Position numbers and translations under genes: made by a program
The notes under the pieces: generated by a model
Seen by the model: only the letters and a program-made list of their open reading frames with translations
Databases searched by the model: none
Told to the model about the DNA's origin: nothing
From: Hyalomma asiaticum
Taxonomy: Eukaryota; Arthropoda; Arachnida; Ixodida; Ixodidae
Reading direction: 5' to 3'
Assembly (NCBI GenBank): GCA_013339685.2
Contig: CM023482.1
Coordinates: forward strand, 99,340,255 to 99,404,254
Length of the DNA: 64,000 nucleotides
Shown here: positions 46,927 to 55,474 of the stretch, piece by piece
How positions within the stretch are numbered: position 1 is the stretch's first letter
Layout of the letters: every line of letters starts with the position of its first letter

Positions 46927-47250
46927 TCATAAGCTGCTTTTCTGTAGCGATTGGTGCTGCTCACTGGCGACATAGATACAGCCGTCATCCTTTAGCACAG
47001 TGAGGTGCTCGTGCACAGCAGTATAAGCATTGTGTGCCCGGATAGACTGAATTGCTTTTGCGAGATCTGTGTGGTTTGAAGCGTCTGCTACGGCACGGTA
47101 GGGTGCAAGCTAAACAGATTGTTCCAAATTGGTTCTGCCTGAATAGCCACCTACACAAGGTTGGATCGACAGCGTCGTCGTCTCAGAAGTAGAAGTATAT
47201 TTTGACTTTGCAGAAGGCATAAACTTCAACAAGAACAGGTTTTTTTTTCT
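46927..47250 (-). pseudogene. Possible RPA2 (RPA32) C-terminus pseudogene
   Basis: On the minus strand the frame reads MPSAKSKYTSTSETTT from 47220, then a Gly/Ser linker GGYSGRTNLEQSV, an in-frame TAG (47112-47110), then LAPYRAVADASNHTDLAKAI, RAHNAYTAVHEHLTVLKDDG and CIYVASEQHQSLQKSSL to a stop at 46929-46927. A Ser/Gly-rich linker followed by a helix-turn-helix that ends EHL..L..DG.IYVA is the pattern of the RPA 32-kDa subunit, whose winged-helix tail binds DNA-repair partners. A VLVEVYAF stretch in another frame at about 47238-47217 could be the end of its OB fold, which would mean a frameshift. There is no intron, and there is a stop, so a processed copy is the best guess. The family call is from memory of the pattern only. 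Confidence 0.35.
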
Positions 47251-48027
47251 TTCCGCTCGGCAGCGCTAGAACAGCGTGCGCTCAGTTCACTCAGCCTCCA
47301 AGGTAAACGAAGGCACTGAAATTTACAAGATGAATGCATTTCCTTTTGCATCACTAATCACTTGCCTAATCATTTCTACTTCAGCCCAATGCAATGCAAT
47401 TGCAGTCTGGTGCCTCGTATAATGTATGCGTGCAATCGTGACACGCCCGGTCGCAGACACGCCAAAATTTATTACACATGTTAACAACTTGCCTTACGAA
47501 GCAGTCACCATCGTCTATATCCTCATTCGAAAGCTAAAGCATTGAGTGCTTGTCGCTTCGCTGGACTTGTGTGCTAATGTCATAGGTATGTGCAGGTTTC
47601 AACATTAAGGGGGCGGAGGTTCACTGCAGGGGCAGGCAGCGTAAAGGTATGCGGCAGATTTGCCCCCACTCCCTTCAGGCGACAAGAGGGGAAATCGCCT
47701 GCCTTGACGCCCCTGTGAGAACATCTACGGCTAATGTCAGGTAATCACAGCTACTGATAATTATACTGCTTTTTAATATACACATACAAGATGTGCACTC
47801 ACTTCAATAATTGTTATGCACTCAGATCAATAAAGAACCATGGACGACGTATATATCATTGTCAGCATAACATGACCATTTTATTTAAGCCAGTACTTCG
47901 GAGCATTTGGTAATATTGTTGGCACGGCATCACACGTGAGCGCGGGCACTCCTGAGGTTGTCCATGTTTCCCCTTTGAAAACATGGACAACCTCAGTGCC
48001 ACGGCAGCGGCTGTCTGAAGACATCAA
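47251..48027. other. No gene; one 18-bp-arm hairpin
   Basis: ctgaggttgtccatgttt at 47951-47968 pairs perfectly with 47978-47995 across a nine-base loop. Nothing else was recognised. Confidence 0.5.
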
Positions 48028-48645
48028 ATCAAATCAAATCAAATCTTTATTGTACATCTCATAAGAAAGTAATACACATATCAGGCCTGCCAAAGCCTCA
48101 TAGGGCTTGAGCGGCAGTGCCTGGCAGCAGCGGAAAACAGCAATCTTTGAAGTTATACATCTGCCTATAAAACAAAATGAAAAATTAATATACGGCACAG
48201 GAGAGAGAACAACCACTTTGTTTACGACGATAAATAAATCATTCGCCTGAGAACCTTTTTTAACTTATGCTTAGTCCGGGTGCGCAGTACACTCGGAGGC
48301 AGCTTATTGAAATGTACAGGAACGTAACAATCTCGTACTCTTTTCTCATACCTTGTGTGACGTCTCGGTACTAAAAATGGATCCTTGGGACGCAAACAGC
48401 GTGCAGGAACATACTTTGTTTTGAAACTATTGTTCCAAAAGTGCCTAATCACTACGCTTTCCATTAGTAAGTGAGTAAAGTCCGGCATACATAACGTTTT
48501 GAAAACATCCTTTTTGGCATTGAGGTTAAGGTCGTAACAAATGTTTTTAACATATGAATAGGGCTGCAGACATGACTGCGGGAGTGACGCGATAGATACC
48601 GGTGATATGTGCTCGAGCAGAAGGTCCTCAGTTTTCGACACAGAG
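48028..48645 (-). pseudogene. LINE 3' end: ORF tail and (GATTT)n tail
   Basis: On the minus strand the frame 48641-48222 encodes LNAKKDVFKTLCMPDFTHLL, then SVVIRHFWNNSF and RYEKRVRDCYVPVHFNKLPP, then RTRTKHKLKKVLRRMIYL and stop. A late FN.LP motif followed by a basic helix is how CR1/L2-type retrotransposon proteins end. After about 170 bases of untranslated sequence the element finishes in gatttgatttgatttgattt (48048-48026), a pentamer tail of the kind these LINEs use for priming. The catalytic domains are missing, so this is a truncated copy. Confidence 0.65.
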
Positions 48646-49850
48646 CAAGGAAGTCAAGTGCATCTGCAATGTAGTGGGCTCAATGTTTCTTGTTTAGAAC
48701 ATACGTACAGAAGCTACCAACTATTCCAAGCTAGTAATTGTTATAGATAGCATCCTAGAAAAAAGTAAGGCGATAAAGCCAGCCATTGACGGAAGAGCTC
48801 AAGAGCCTCGGATGTGAGAGCATACGGTTGGAATATATACACCGAACGCAGTAACCCAAACTTATATCTTCATCAGCTCTTAAATGGAAAAACGTAATTT
48901 TGTACGCCTTTTTTAGATCGTAAGCGTACTCGGCGCACACTTTCAGGTAGCCTGCATGCAGTCGTTGCACAGGAAATACTAGACAGTTCTTCAATGTAGT
49001 GCGCATACGTATTCACAATTGGGTGTCAGCCCTAACGCGAACGAGGCCTCACAGGCTGCTGTCATCTTTATTAGTTCAGTATATCACTGTATCTTTATTT
49101 CATCCAAATTTATTAAATGACTTGACTGCGAGGCATCAACGGTACGCCCGAATAGGGCTGCAGAGCAGGTCGTGCGTACTATCCCTCTGTTAGTCCGATA
49201 CGCCCGGGTACATTGATAATACATACAAGTTCATTCCAGAGAACTCAACATATTGTTCCGGCATAACGTTCTGATAGAGCATCTTATCAAAGGAAAAGCG
49301 CATTACTGTTCTCGTATATTAAGGCGAACTGTGGCTAGTTTGCTAAGACGGAGTAGCACATCAGTGAAGCATTCTTCCTCTGTTCGCGGCAATGTTCGCC
49401 AGCGTATATATGGCTAAATAAATGGAAACGTACTCATGTTTAATTTCAAGGTCAGAGAAGGAATGGACAGAGAGGCTGGCGCATCCCTCCAGGCGAAACA
49501 GTGGAAGTCAGGCTTGTTGGCGATGCATAATGGTAGGCGTAGCGCGAAGAAAAATTGGCTGAGGTTCAACTCTTCTAAAGCAAGTTATGATGAGGGAAAA
49601 GAATGTTTTTATTCTATCTAGCGTGATAATGTGGCATCCCTGTGTTGCGGTTGTTCAGCTTTACCTTTTCTTGATATTTCGTAGCCTTCTGTCTGGCGCC
49701 AGACCCCGGTGCTCAAGTGGCGTGCAGTCGCTCACTTGAGCGCTGGCGTCTCGAGGCCACTCGGCTACAGTAATGCCCTTGCGATACACGAGTAGTACAG
49801 CACTCGCTTGGTATGGACACAGAACAAGAATATGGACTCAGTGTTCATCC
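48646..49850. other. No recognisable gene
   Basis: The part next to the LINE end (to about 49000) could be more of the same element but carries no clear protein. A nine-bp-arm hairpin (gctcaagtg / cacttgagc) lies at about 49711-49742. Confidence 0.35.
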
Positions 49851-50094
49851 AGCCCCGCCACGGTGGTCTAGTGGTTATGGCACTCGGCTGCAGATCCGAA
49901 GGTCGCGGGATCGAATCCCGGCCGCGGCGGCTGCATTTCGATGGAGGCGAAATGTTGAGGCCCGTGTGCTGTGCGATGTCAGTGCATGTTAAAGAACCCC
50001 AGGTGGTCGAAATTTCCGGAGCCCTCCACTACGGCGCCTCTCATAATCAGAACTGGTTTTGGGACGTTTAACCTCACAAATCAAATCAATCAAA
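49851..50094 (+). mobile_element. Ruka-type SINE, full length, perfect TSD
   Basis: Close to the family consensus: tggtctagtgg (box A), ggatcgaatcc (box B), body, and a tcaaatcaatcaaa 3' end. The 13-base duplication tcagtgttcatcc is exact at 49838-49850 and 50095-50107, so this is one of the youngest insertions here. Confidence 0.95.
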
Positions 50095-50468
50095 TCAGTG
50101 TTCATCCTTTGTCGTGTCCTTTGTCCATAGCCTTGGTGGAACACCTAGTATTGCCCACGTCAACCATTGTTATATGCTCTCACCCAGTAGCAGACGAACC
50201 TAACTTACGCTAGGTCGCAATGGTTAGTCGCATAATTTTGGTGTCAGTTGTTTTACACCCCACGGGTCATTAGTTGGCGATGTTTCCCGAAATTATCCTA
50301 GAAGAACATACTTAAAAAAATTCGAAATTGTCGAAGCCGTACAGTTGAGAAATGCTCATAATACAGCATCACTTTACACATTCTAGTCAGGACTTAACGT
50401 GACACACTGTAAGGAAAAGCGGGTGGCTGAATGATGAAAGGCTTTCATTTACCGGTGCTTCAGAATAG

Positions 50469-50899
50469 TGACACGTGCGGTTGTTTTGGTTTATTTAATG
50501 GTAACGCCGTTATCACTTTCCTGTGACACTCATGCTTGTTTTGGTTGTTTGAGGGGAGCGCCGTTATCACTTTCTCTTACGCGCAGCGCAGGCCGCGTTT
50601 ATCTTGCATGTCGCTTCAGGAACCGCGTCGACTTTTCTTGAAACTTTGCATGCCTGACGCGCACATTTAAGTGTCTTCTAGACTTTCAGAGATAACGCGA
50701 CAACGCGTTATGACGTGTGTATAAAAGCCGTACGCATCTCGCCGCTTGTCAGTTTTTCCGTCGACCGACGACTGTTGACGCCGCTATCGATTTCCAGTGT
50801 GATATGCTTTGTTTTGCTGGGCACAAGTTCGCCCAATGAACAGTTAGCCTGATATCGTCTTGAGTTCTGCTGCTTCCAAATTGTCAGAACCACGTGACA
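50469..50899 (+). mobile_element. Solo LTR of a Gypsy-type retrotransposon
   Basis: A 431-base segment starts TGACACGTG and ends CACGTGACA, fitting TG...CA termini. It has a TATA box in gtgtataaaagccg (about 50717-50730), then tcgccgcttgtcagtttttc and gccgctatcgatttccagtg as leader, and a weakened polyadenylation word in gcccaatgaacag (about 50833-50845). Upstream of the TATA box a 45-base unit is duplicated (gttttggtttatttaatgg...cgccgttatcactttc at about 50483-50520, again at about 50535-50573), like U3 enhancer repeats. The flanks aatag (50464-50468) and attag (50900-50904) are a near-match for a 5-base duplication. No gag or pol follows, so recombination probably removed the interior. Confidence 0.7.
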
Positions 50900-50904
50900 A
50901 TTAG

Positions 50905-51782
50905 TTATGTCTTTTTTGGCCTTGGAATGTACTGTACCATGTCCTTAGCCAGTAGCAGCAGCGTACTTAACGGAGAGAACGTTGTATTTTCATTCACGTA
51001 TATATATTTTCATTCCACGACAATGGCTGAGCAACGCAGATGCTCCGCTGCTGAGAATAGACGTGAGCCTGTTTCTGAGCCAGGCTGGCCTCATTCCGAG
51101 AACAAAAGAAAGCAGCCTTGACATGGATTGGGCGTTAAAGAAATGTGGGTGGTTATCATTACTCAGGAACACTCCAGCATGGCCTCTCATGTTGTGCTTC
51201 TCTGCATTGAGAGAAAATGAAAAAAATATTTATAATTGTTTGGGGAGTATTGACGAAGAAAGGTCGAGTTAATGTCACAGAAAGTAAACAAAATGTAGTT
51301 CACGTTATAGCTGAATTCAGTGTACACTACGAAATGGAGTCGAGATCCTTAGAAAGAAAACAGAAAACGCAATGAATTAAAAAGGAACGTAGGCATTGTC
51401 ACAGGCTGCTTTTGTCAGATCATAACACGCGGCTCACCGATAAATTGGCCAAAGTTATAGAAGTTCTCGCCTGAATGTGGCAGGTACAGCATAGGCATTA
51501 ATCTCGTTCCGTGCGCGCATTGTACCGCAAGGAAAGCGCAGAAAACACTCCTAGCTGCAAGTGATGAAGCAACCTGCTTTTATGCTGTTTTTATTATCAT
51601 AAGTGCAGCAGCTTCGCGTTTCGCAGTCGGCAGTGGGGAACAAGGCTTATGGTGAACTCATTTCTGCAATATCGTGTTAAGCAAACGCACAAAGCCGTAA
51701 TCCAGTGCCTCGTTTTCGCGCTCTCATTTATCAGCAATAAGTATTCGTTACTGCTTAATTTACCCCTTTAAAGACGTTCATT
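50905..51782. other. No recognisable gene
   Basis: Two overlapping plus frames at 50982-51272 are open but carry no domain. No repeat was recognised. Confidence 0.4.
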
Positions 51783-52015
51783 TGATTGATTTGTGGGGTT
51801 TAGCGTCCCAAAACTAGCTGTGATTGTGAGAGACGCCGTAGCGAAGGTCTCCGGAAATTTCGAACACATGGGGTTTTTTAACGTGCACTGACATCGCACA
51901 GCACACGGACCTCAACATTTCGCCTTCATCGAAATGCAGCCGCCGCAGCCGCTATTCCATCCCGCCACCTTCGGAGCAGCCGAGTGCCATAACCACTAGT
52001 CGACCGTGGCGGAGC
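51783..52015 (-). mobile_element. Ruka-type SINE, minus strand
   Basis: Read on the minus strand: box A-like cactagtggttatgg region, an eroded box B, the body (cgatgaaggcgaaatg, cacgttaaaaaacccc), and the end gttttgggacgctaaacccc at about 51814-51795. Flanking duplication is not obvious (gttcat only). This is the only near-full-length copy on the minus strand. Confidence 0.92.
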
Positions 52016-52623
52016 TTAGAGGTTCATGGCTCAGCACAGACGCATAACGAGAATAGAAACGGGGCCATAGACAAGGACTAACCATTTATTAAAACAACAA
52101 AAATAGCAGCATCAAATGTTAAACAAATATAACAAACGAGCCTCATTACCTTATACAGAGGTGACTGAGCCTATAAGCGTTTAATAGGAGATGTGAAAGA
52201 AAGGTCACAAATATTTGTTGAATTATTGGGCTAAATCGTTAGTCAGCTTCACATACGAGGGTACGCCAGTTGCGTCATAACCGCTTTGCTCGTCGGTGCC
52301 GATCACTAATGGAAAGAGCAGAGGAACTCACTGGCGCGTGTAGGACAACGGTCGATAATGACTAGAAGATAACTCTATTTCCCCGAACAACCCAACGGTG
52401 CGTCACGTGGTCACGATTGGCTGACTCCGCCTGCCTGCTGTAAGTAACCTTGACGGCCATCTTCTCTCTTTGCCTCTTTTTGCTATGCGCCAGCACCCTT
52501 TACTGCGTTCGGCCATTTTGCTTGTGAAATCCGTTATCTGTCAAGTGCAGCAGTGGTACACTGGTGGTAACTGCTGTATGAATGAGGAGGTCCGTGGTGT
52601 GTAGAGCAGACGAACTCTAAAAA
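52016..52623. other. No recognisable gene
   Basis: No supported feature; a GC-richer patch at 52390-52500 has no meaningful frame. Confidence 0.4.
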
Positions 52624-52796
52624 ATTACAGCATATCCACGGAGTGAATGATGATGAGTGGGCGAAGCTCGGGAGGTTCATCGTAGATCGTGCCGAGTTCC
52701 GGATTAATTTAGTTAACGCGCACGCTACGAATCCTCATGGTTCAACTATGCACAAGTGAAATCTCCCACCGGCACTTCATTGCAAGTCAAGATCCA

Positions 52797-52798
<2 letters not shown>

Positions 52799-52861
<63 letters not shown>
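52799..52861 (+). repeat. (AT)n microsatellite, left
   Basis: About 31 AT units, immediately left of the palindrome at 52863. Confidence 0.95.
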
Positions 52862-52862
<1 letters not shown>

Positions 52863-52864
<2 letters not shown>

Positions 52865-53021
52865 GAGTAGTAGACCCTCGGAATTGGCAACAAAAATGCG
52901 GAAAGCGTTTATTCAACGTTTCAGCCGGAGACCGGCCTTCCTATGAGGCCAGTCTCCGGCTGAAACGTTGAATAAACGCTTTCCGCATTTTCGTTGCCAA
53001 TTCCGAGGGTCTACTACTCAT
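52863..53021. repeat. 159-base near-perfect palindrome with ribozyme-like motif
   Basis: Two 75-base arms (52863-52937 and 52947-53021) differ at about two positions and are separated by ttcctatga. Each arm holds a GC stem followed by GAAAC: on the plus strand cctatgaggccagtctccgg, then ctgaaacgttg. The order ctatga (compare CUGAUGA with one base lost), stem ggcc/ggct, GAAAC resembles a hammerhead ribozyme core. The word gaaacgtt also occurs in the 26.4-kb palindrome, which suggests related elements, probably Penelope-like, by inference. The near-perfect arms argue for a young event. Confidence 0.9.
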
Positions 53022-53061
53022 CTCTGCCTTCACGCCTCCGGCCTATTCACCACCATGACTG

Positions 53062-53133
<72 letters not shown>
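53062..53133 (+). repeat. (AT)n microsatellite, right
   Basis: About 36 AT units, to the right of the palindrome. Confidence 0.95.
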
Positions 53134-53135
<2 letters not shown>

Positions 53136-53426
53136 GTTGCCGGTGAACGCTTCTCCAACGCGAGCAGTCGGTATTTCTCTATCAAGAAACTCGCTAGGAG
53201 ACGCTGCCTGCGCCAACGTTGTCTCTCGCGCGGCGAGGGCGCGTTCTCCTTCTTTGCGAGCTGGTAGCGTTCCTCTAAGAAAGAGCGTTTCCATAGCCCA
53301 CGCGCGCCTTTCGCTCTCGAGCGCGTGCCTCCCGGCACGCGGGTTACGCCTGACGACTGACGACTGACGCCTGACGCGTGACAAGGTTAGACTAAGAGGA
53401 GCTTCGCCCCTAAAAAATAAAAAAAA

Positions 53427-53878
53427 ATCACAGCATATTCACGGGGTGAATGATGATGAGTGGGGCGAAGCTGCGGAAGGAATCATCGGTAAACCATGAA
53501 ACTCTTCCGTGGAATTCGCCCCACAATTAAATGTGAAACACTTGAGTAAATGTCATCAAACTATTATAACATCTCGCATCTTTCATCATCAACTACAAGT
53601 ACCGCCATCTAGTTTTATAACATCTCGCGCATGCTACGAATCCTCACGGTCCAACTATGCACAATGCCGGTGAACGCTTCTCCAACGCGAGCAGTCGGTA
53701 TTTCTCAATCAAGAAACTCGCTAGGAGACGCTGCCTGCGCCAACGTTGTCTCTCGCGGGCGAGCGCGTGCCGGGAGCCACGCGCTCGCCCTCGGCGCGTG
53801 CGTGCCTCCCGGCAGGCACGCGCCGGTGGCTACCTACTACTAGGGACGCACGACCCACGCCTTAAACCCCTAAAAAAT
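53427..53878 (+). mobile_element. Family A mobile element, copy 3, no microsatellite
   Basis: It begins nine bases after copy 2 ends, with tcacagcatattcacggggt and gcgaagc at 53465-53471, so the two stand head to tail. It has an alternative left third (atcatcggtaaaccatgaaa; caactacaagtaccgccatc), then ccaactatgcacaatgccgg joined directly to the conserved block with no AT tract. Two GC hairpins follow (gagcgcgtg/cacgcgctc at 53761-53786; gcgtgcc/ggcacgc near 53810). The right end is eroded (ccttaaacccctaaaaaatc). Confidence 0.7.
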
Positions 53879-54309
53879 CACCGCCCAGGCACTCCGTACA
53901 AATGGTTAACCATCGAAGCTGAACTGTGCGGCCCCGAAGCCAAAGCGCCGCTGGAGAAACTCTCGCCGACAGCACTCCAGCAATCATCACGTCGACGCTG
54001 TTCTGCCCGCAACGCCGCTTCTTCGGCGCCCCGTTGTTGCAAGCGTTTTACACGAGCTAACTCGGCGGCGTGGTTTGCAGGATCCTCCCGCCACCTGCGC
54101 TTGCATTCCCGTTCGCGATTTAGCGCGGCTTGGAAGGCTGCCGGATCGTCGGTACGCAGTTGCTGCCGGCACTCGGCCTCGCGGGCCTGTTCTTGTGCCC
54201 GGACTGCAGCACCGGCACGGCGAATGCGAGCTCTCTCACGTTTCCACTGTCGGCGCTCTTCTAAAGTTGTCCTCTGTTCGGCAGTTCGTAGGATCCGTGG
54301 CTTACCCAT
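53878..54309 (-). CDS. Basic coiled-coil protein, unrecognised
   Basis: A minus-strand frame of about 143 codons from the ATG at 54309 (25 codons further upstream are also open). After MGKPRILRTAEQ come long runs of Arg/Glu/Ala/Gln (LEERRQWKRERARIRR, VRAQEQAREAECRQQ, LNRERECKRRWREDP, LARVKRLQQRGAEE) that predict an extended charged helix over roughly residues 12-115. The tail is less ordered. The DNA is GC-rich, unlike its surroundings, and two CCAAT words (agccaatgg at 54390-54398 and 54444-54452) lie just upstream of the start. Similar proteins beginning with PR.LRT and Arg-rich repeats turn up often in tick repeats, so a transposon-borne ORF is more likely than a host gene. It ends right at the edge of a family A copy. 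Confidence 0.45.
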   Translation of the reverse strand: MGKPRILRTAEQRTTLEERRQWKRERARIRRAGAAVRAQEQAREAECRQQLRTDDPAAFQAALNRERECKRRWREDPANHAAELARVKRLQQRGAEEAALRAEQRRRDDCWSAVGESFSSGALASGPHSSASMVNHLYGVPGR

Positions 54310-54689
54310 GTGGAAGCTCTCAGTCGAAAGTGATGCGCGCGTGTTCGGCGCCACGGCTGCGACGGGATGGACGACGTCACTCACGGCCCAGCCAATGGCG
54401 CGTGAGCTGGGGTACGACGCTCAGAACGAAACTGATAGCACAGCCAATGGAGACAGCTCGTGACACAGATGTCGAGCGGTTTTTGGTTTCTCCTAGCCAT
54501 ATTACAGCTTTCGCTGTAAAAAATCCTGCAGATACCACGCAATGTGGGAACCGGTGTCATGCGAAGCAGACAGCGAGCAGATGGTGAATTGTTCGTCATT
54601 CATTCAAGTGTTGTAGGTAAGATGCACGTCTTTGTGCAAAGTTCATGGGTAGGTGTATTCTCAAAGGGGGCTAACCAGGAAACTCGACA
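54310..54689. other. Flank of the coiled-coil ORF
   Basis: Contains the two CCAAT words and a perfect 7-bp hairpin (ttacagc-tttc-gctgtaa, 54502-54519) followed by an A-run, which may be a transposon end. Confidence 0.4.
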
Positions 54690-55410
54690 GCACCGTGGGG
54701 ACAAAATGGTTGGCCATGCTACGAAGCAACGTAGGCACTCGCGTTAGTGTACAGCACAGACGTCTGCTCTGTCGAAGAGAAATGCACGCTACAGTGCGCT
54801 GTTCATTGAAGTATGCCTACACAATCGAGCAAAGATGGAGAAAAGCATACCGAGGGCTACTAGAACACATGTATCCTTTACTAAATGGCTCTCACAGTAC
54901 TTAACACGCCCTATACGCGCAGTTGATGTTGCGCAAGAACCATCGTCACAACTGCTGGAGCATTAGGTTTATTACTATATTTAGCGCATGGGAGGAGCCG
55001 CTCTAACCTAGCAGTAGCGTGCTTGCTTCGCACCGCAGGGGCCCGGGTTCGATACTCATCTACCGCTTCGTTTGGTATATAGCTTGGCTTCGGGCCCTAG
55101 AGCGCGTTCATATATATGCGTGTGGTTGTTATATCTACATTTCAATCTCATGCTACGACAAAAGGGGTGGCTTTGTTACTTTCAAGTGTGTTCTGATGAT
55201 ACGTCAAAAATCTATTTCAGTTGGCCCGAGAATGACATCGGCTCTATTAAATTCAAACTCCTTTGCCGGCATCTCCAAATACCACAGGCCGAGCATTACG
55301 GGTATGAGCCCCACGTCATTGCAGTATCGTTGATCGTGACGTACATGGTGGCCTATATCACGTTTGTAGTGTAAAGGTTAATCGCTCCTGTTCGCCATAC
55401 ATTCTTGCCC
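54690..55410 (+). repeat. Unnamed 0.7-kb dispersed repeat, copy 2
   Basis: Same order as the 19.4-kb copy: gacgtctgctctgtcgaaga, gagcaaagatgg and aaagcataccgagggctact; the tRNA-like middle (ctagcagtagcgtgcttgct, then cccgggttcgatactc with box B-like ggttcgatact at 55046-55056); gttatatctacatttcaatc; and the end (attgcagtatcgttgatcgt, gtgtaaaggttaatcg, gccatacattct). The tRNA-like part is better preserved here and resembles a glycine or aspartate tRNA in its T arm. Confidence 0.6.
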
Positions 55411-55444
55411 TACCATCGAAATCTTGGTTCATATCGGCTGAACG

Positions 55445-55474
55445 ATGACTCTGTTCCTACAGGAACAGAGTCAT
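55445..55474. repeat. Perfect 14-bp-arm hairpin
   Basis: atgactctgttcct, ac, then its exact complement. A third partial copy (ctgttcctctaggaac) follows at once. Confidence 0.75.

Larger units (their letters stand above)
52624..53418 (+). mobile_element. Family A mobile element, copy 2
   Basis: It opens like copy 1 (ttacagcatatccacggagt; gcgaagc at 52661-52667) and is nearly identical to it for about 170 bases. It then has an (AT)n tract, a 159-base palindrome, a second (AT)n tract, the conserved cgcgagcagtcggtatttct block, a hairpin cgcgtgcc-tccc-ggcacgcg (53322-53341), tandem ctgacga/ctgacgc heptamers and the closing gaggagcttcgcccctaaaa (gcttcgc at 53401-53407). The palindrome is absent from copy 1, so it inserted into the AT tract or arose there. 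Confidence 0.75.
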
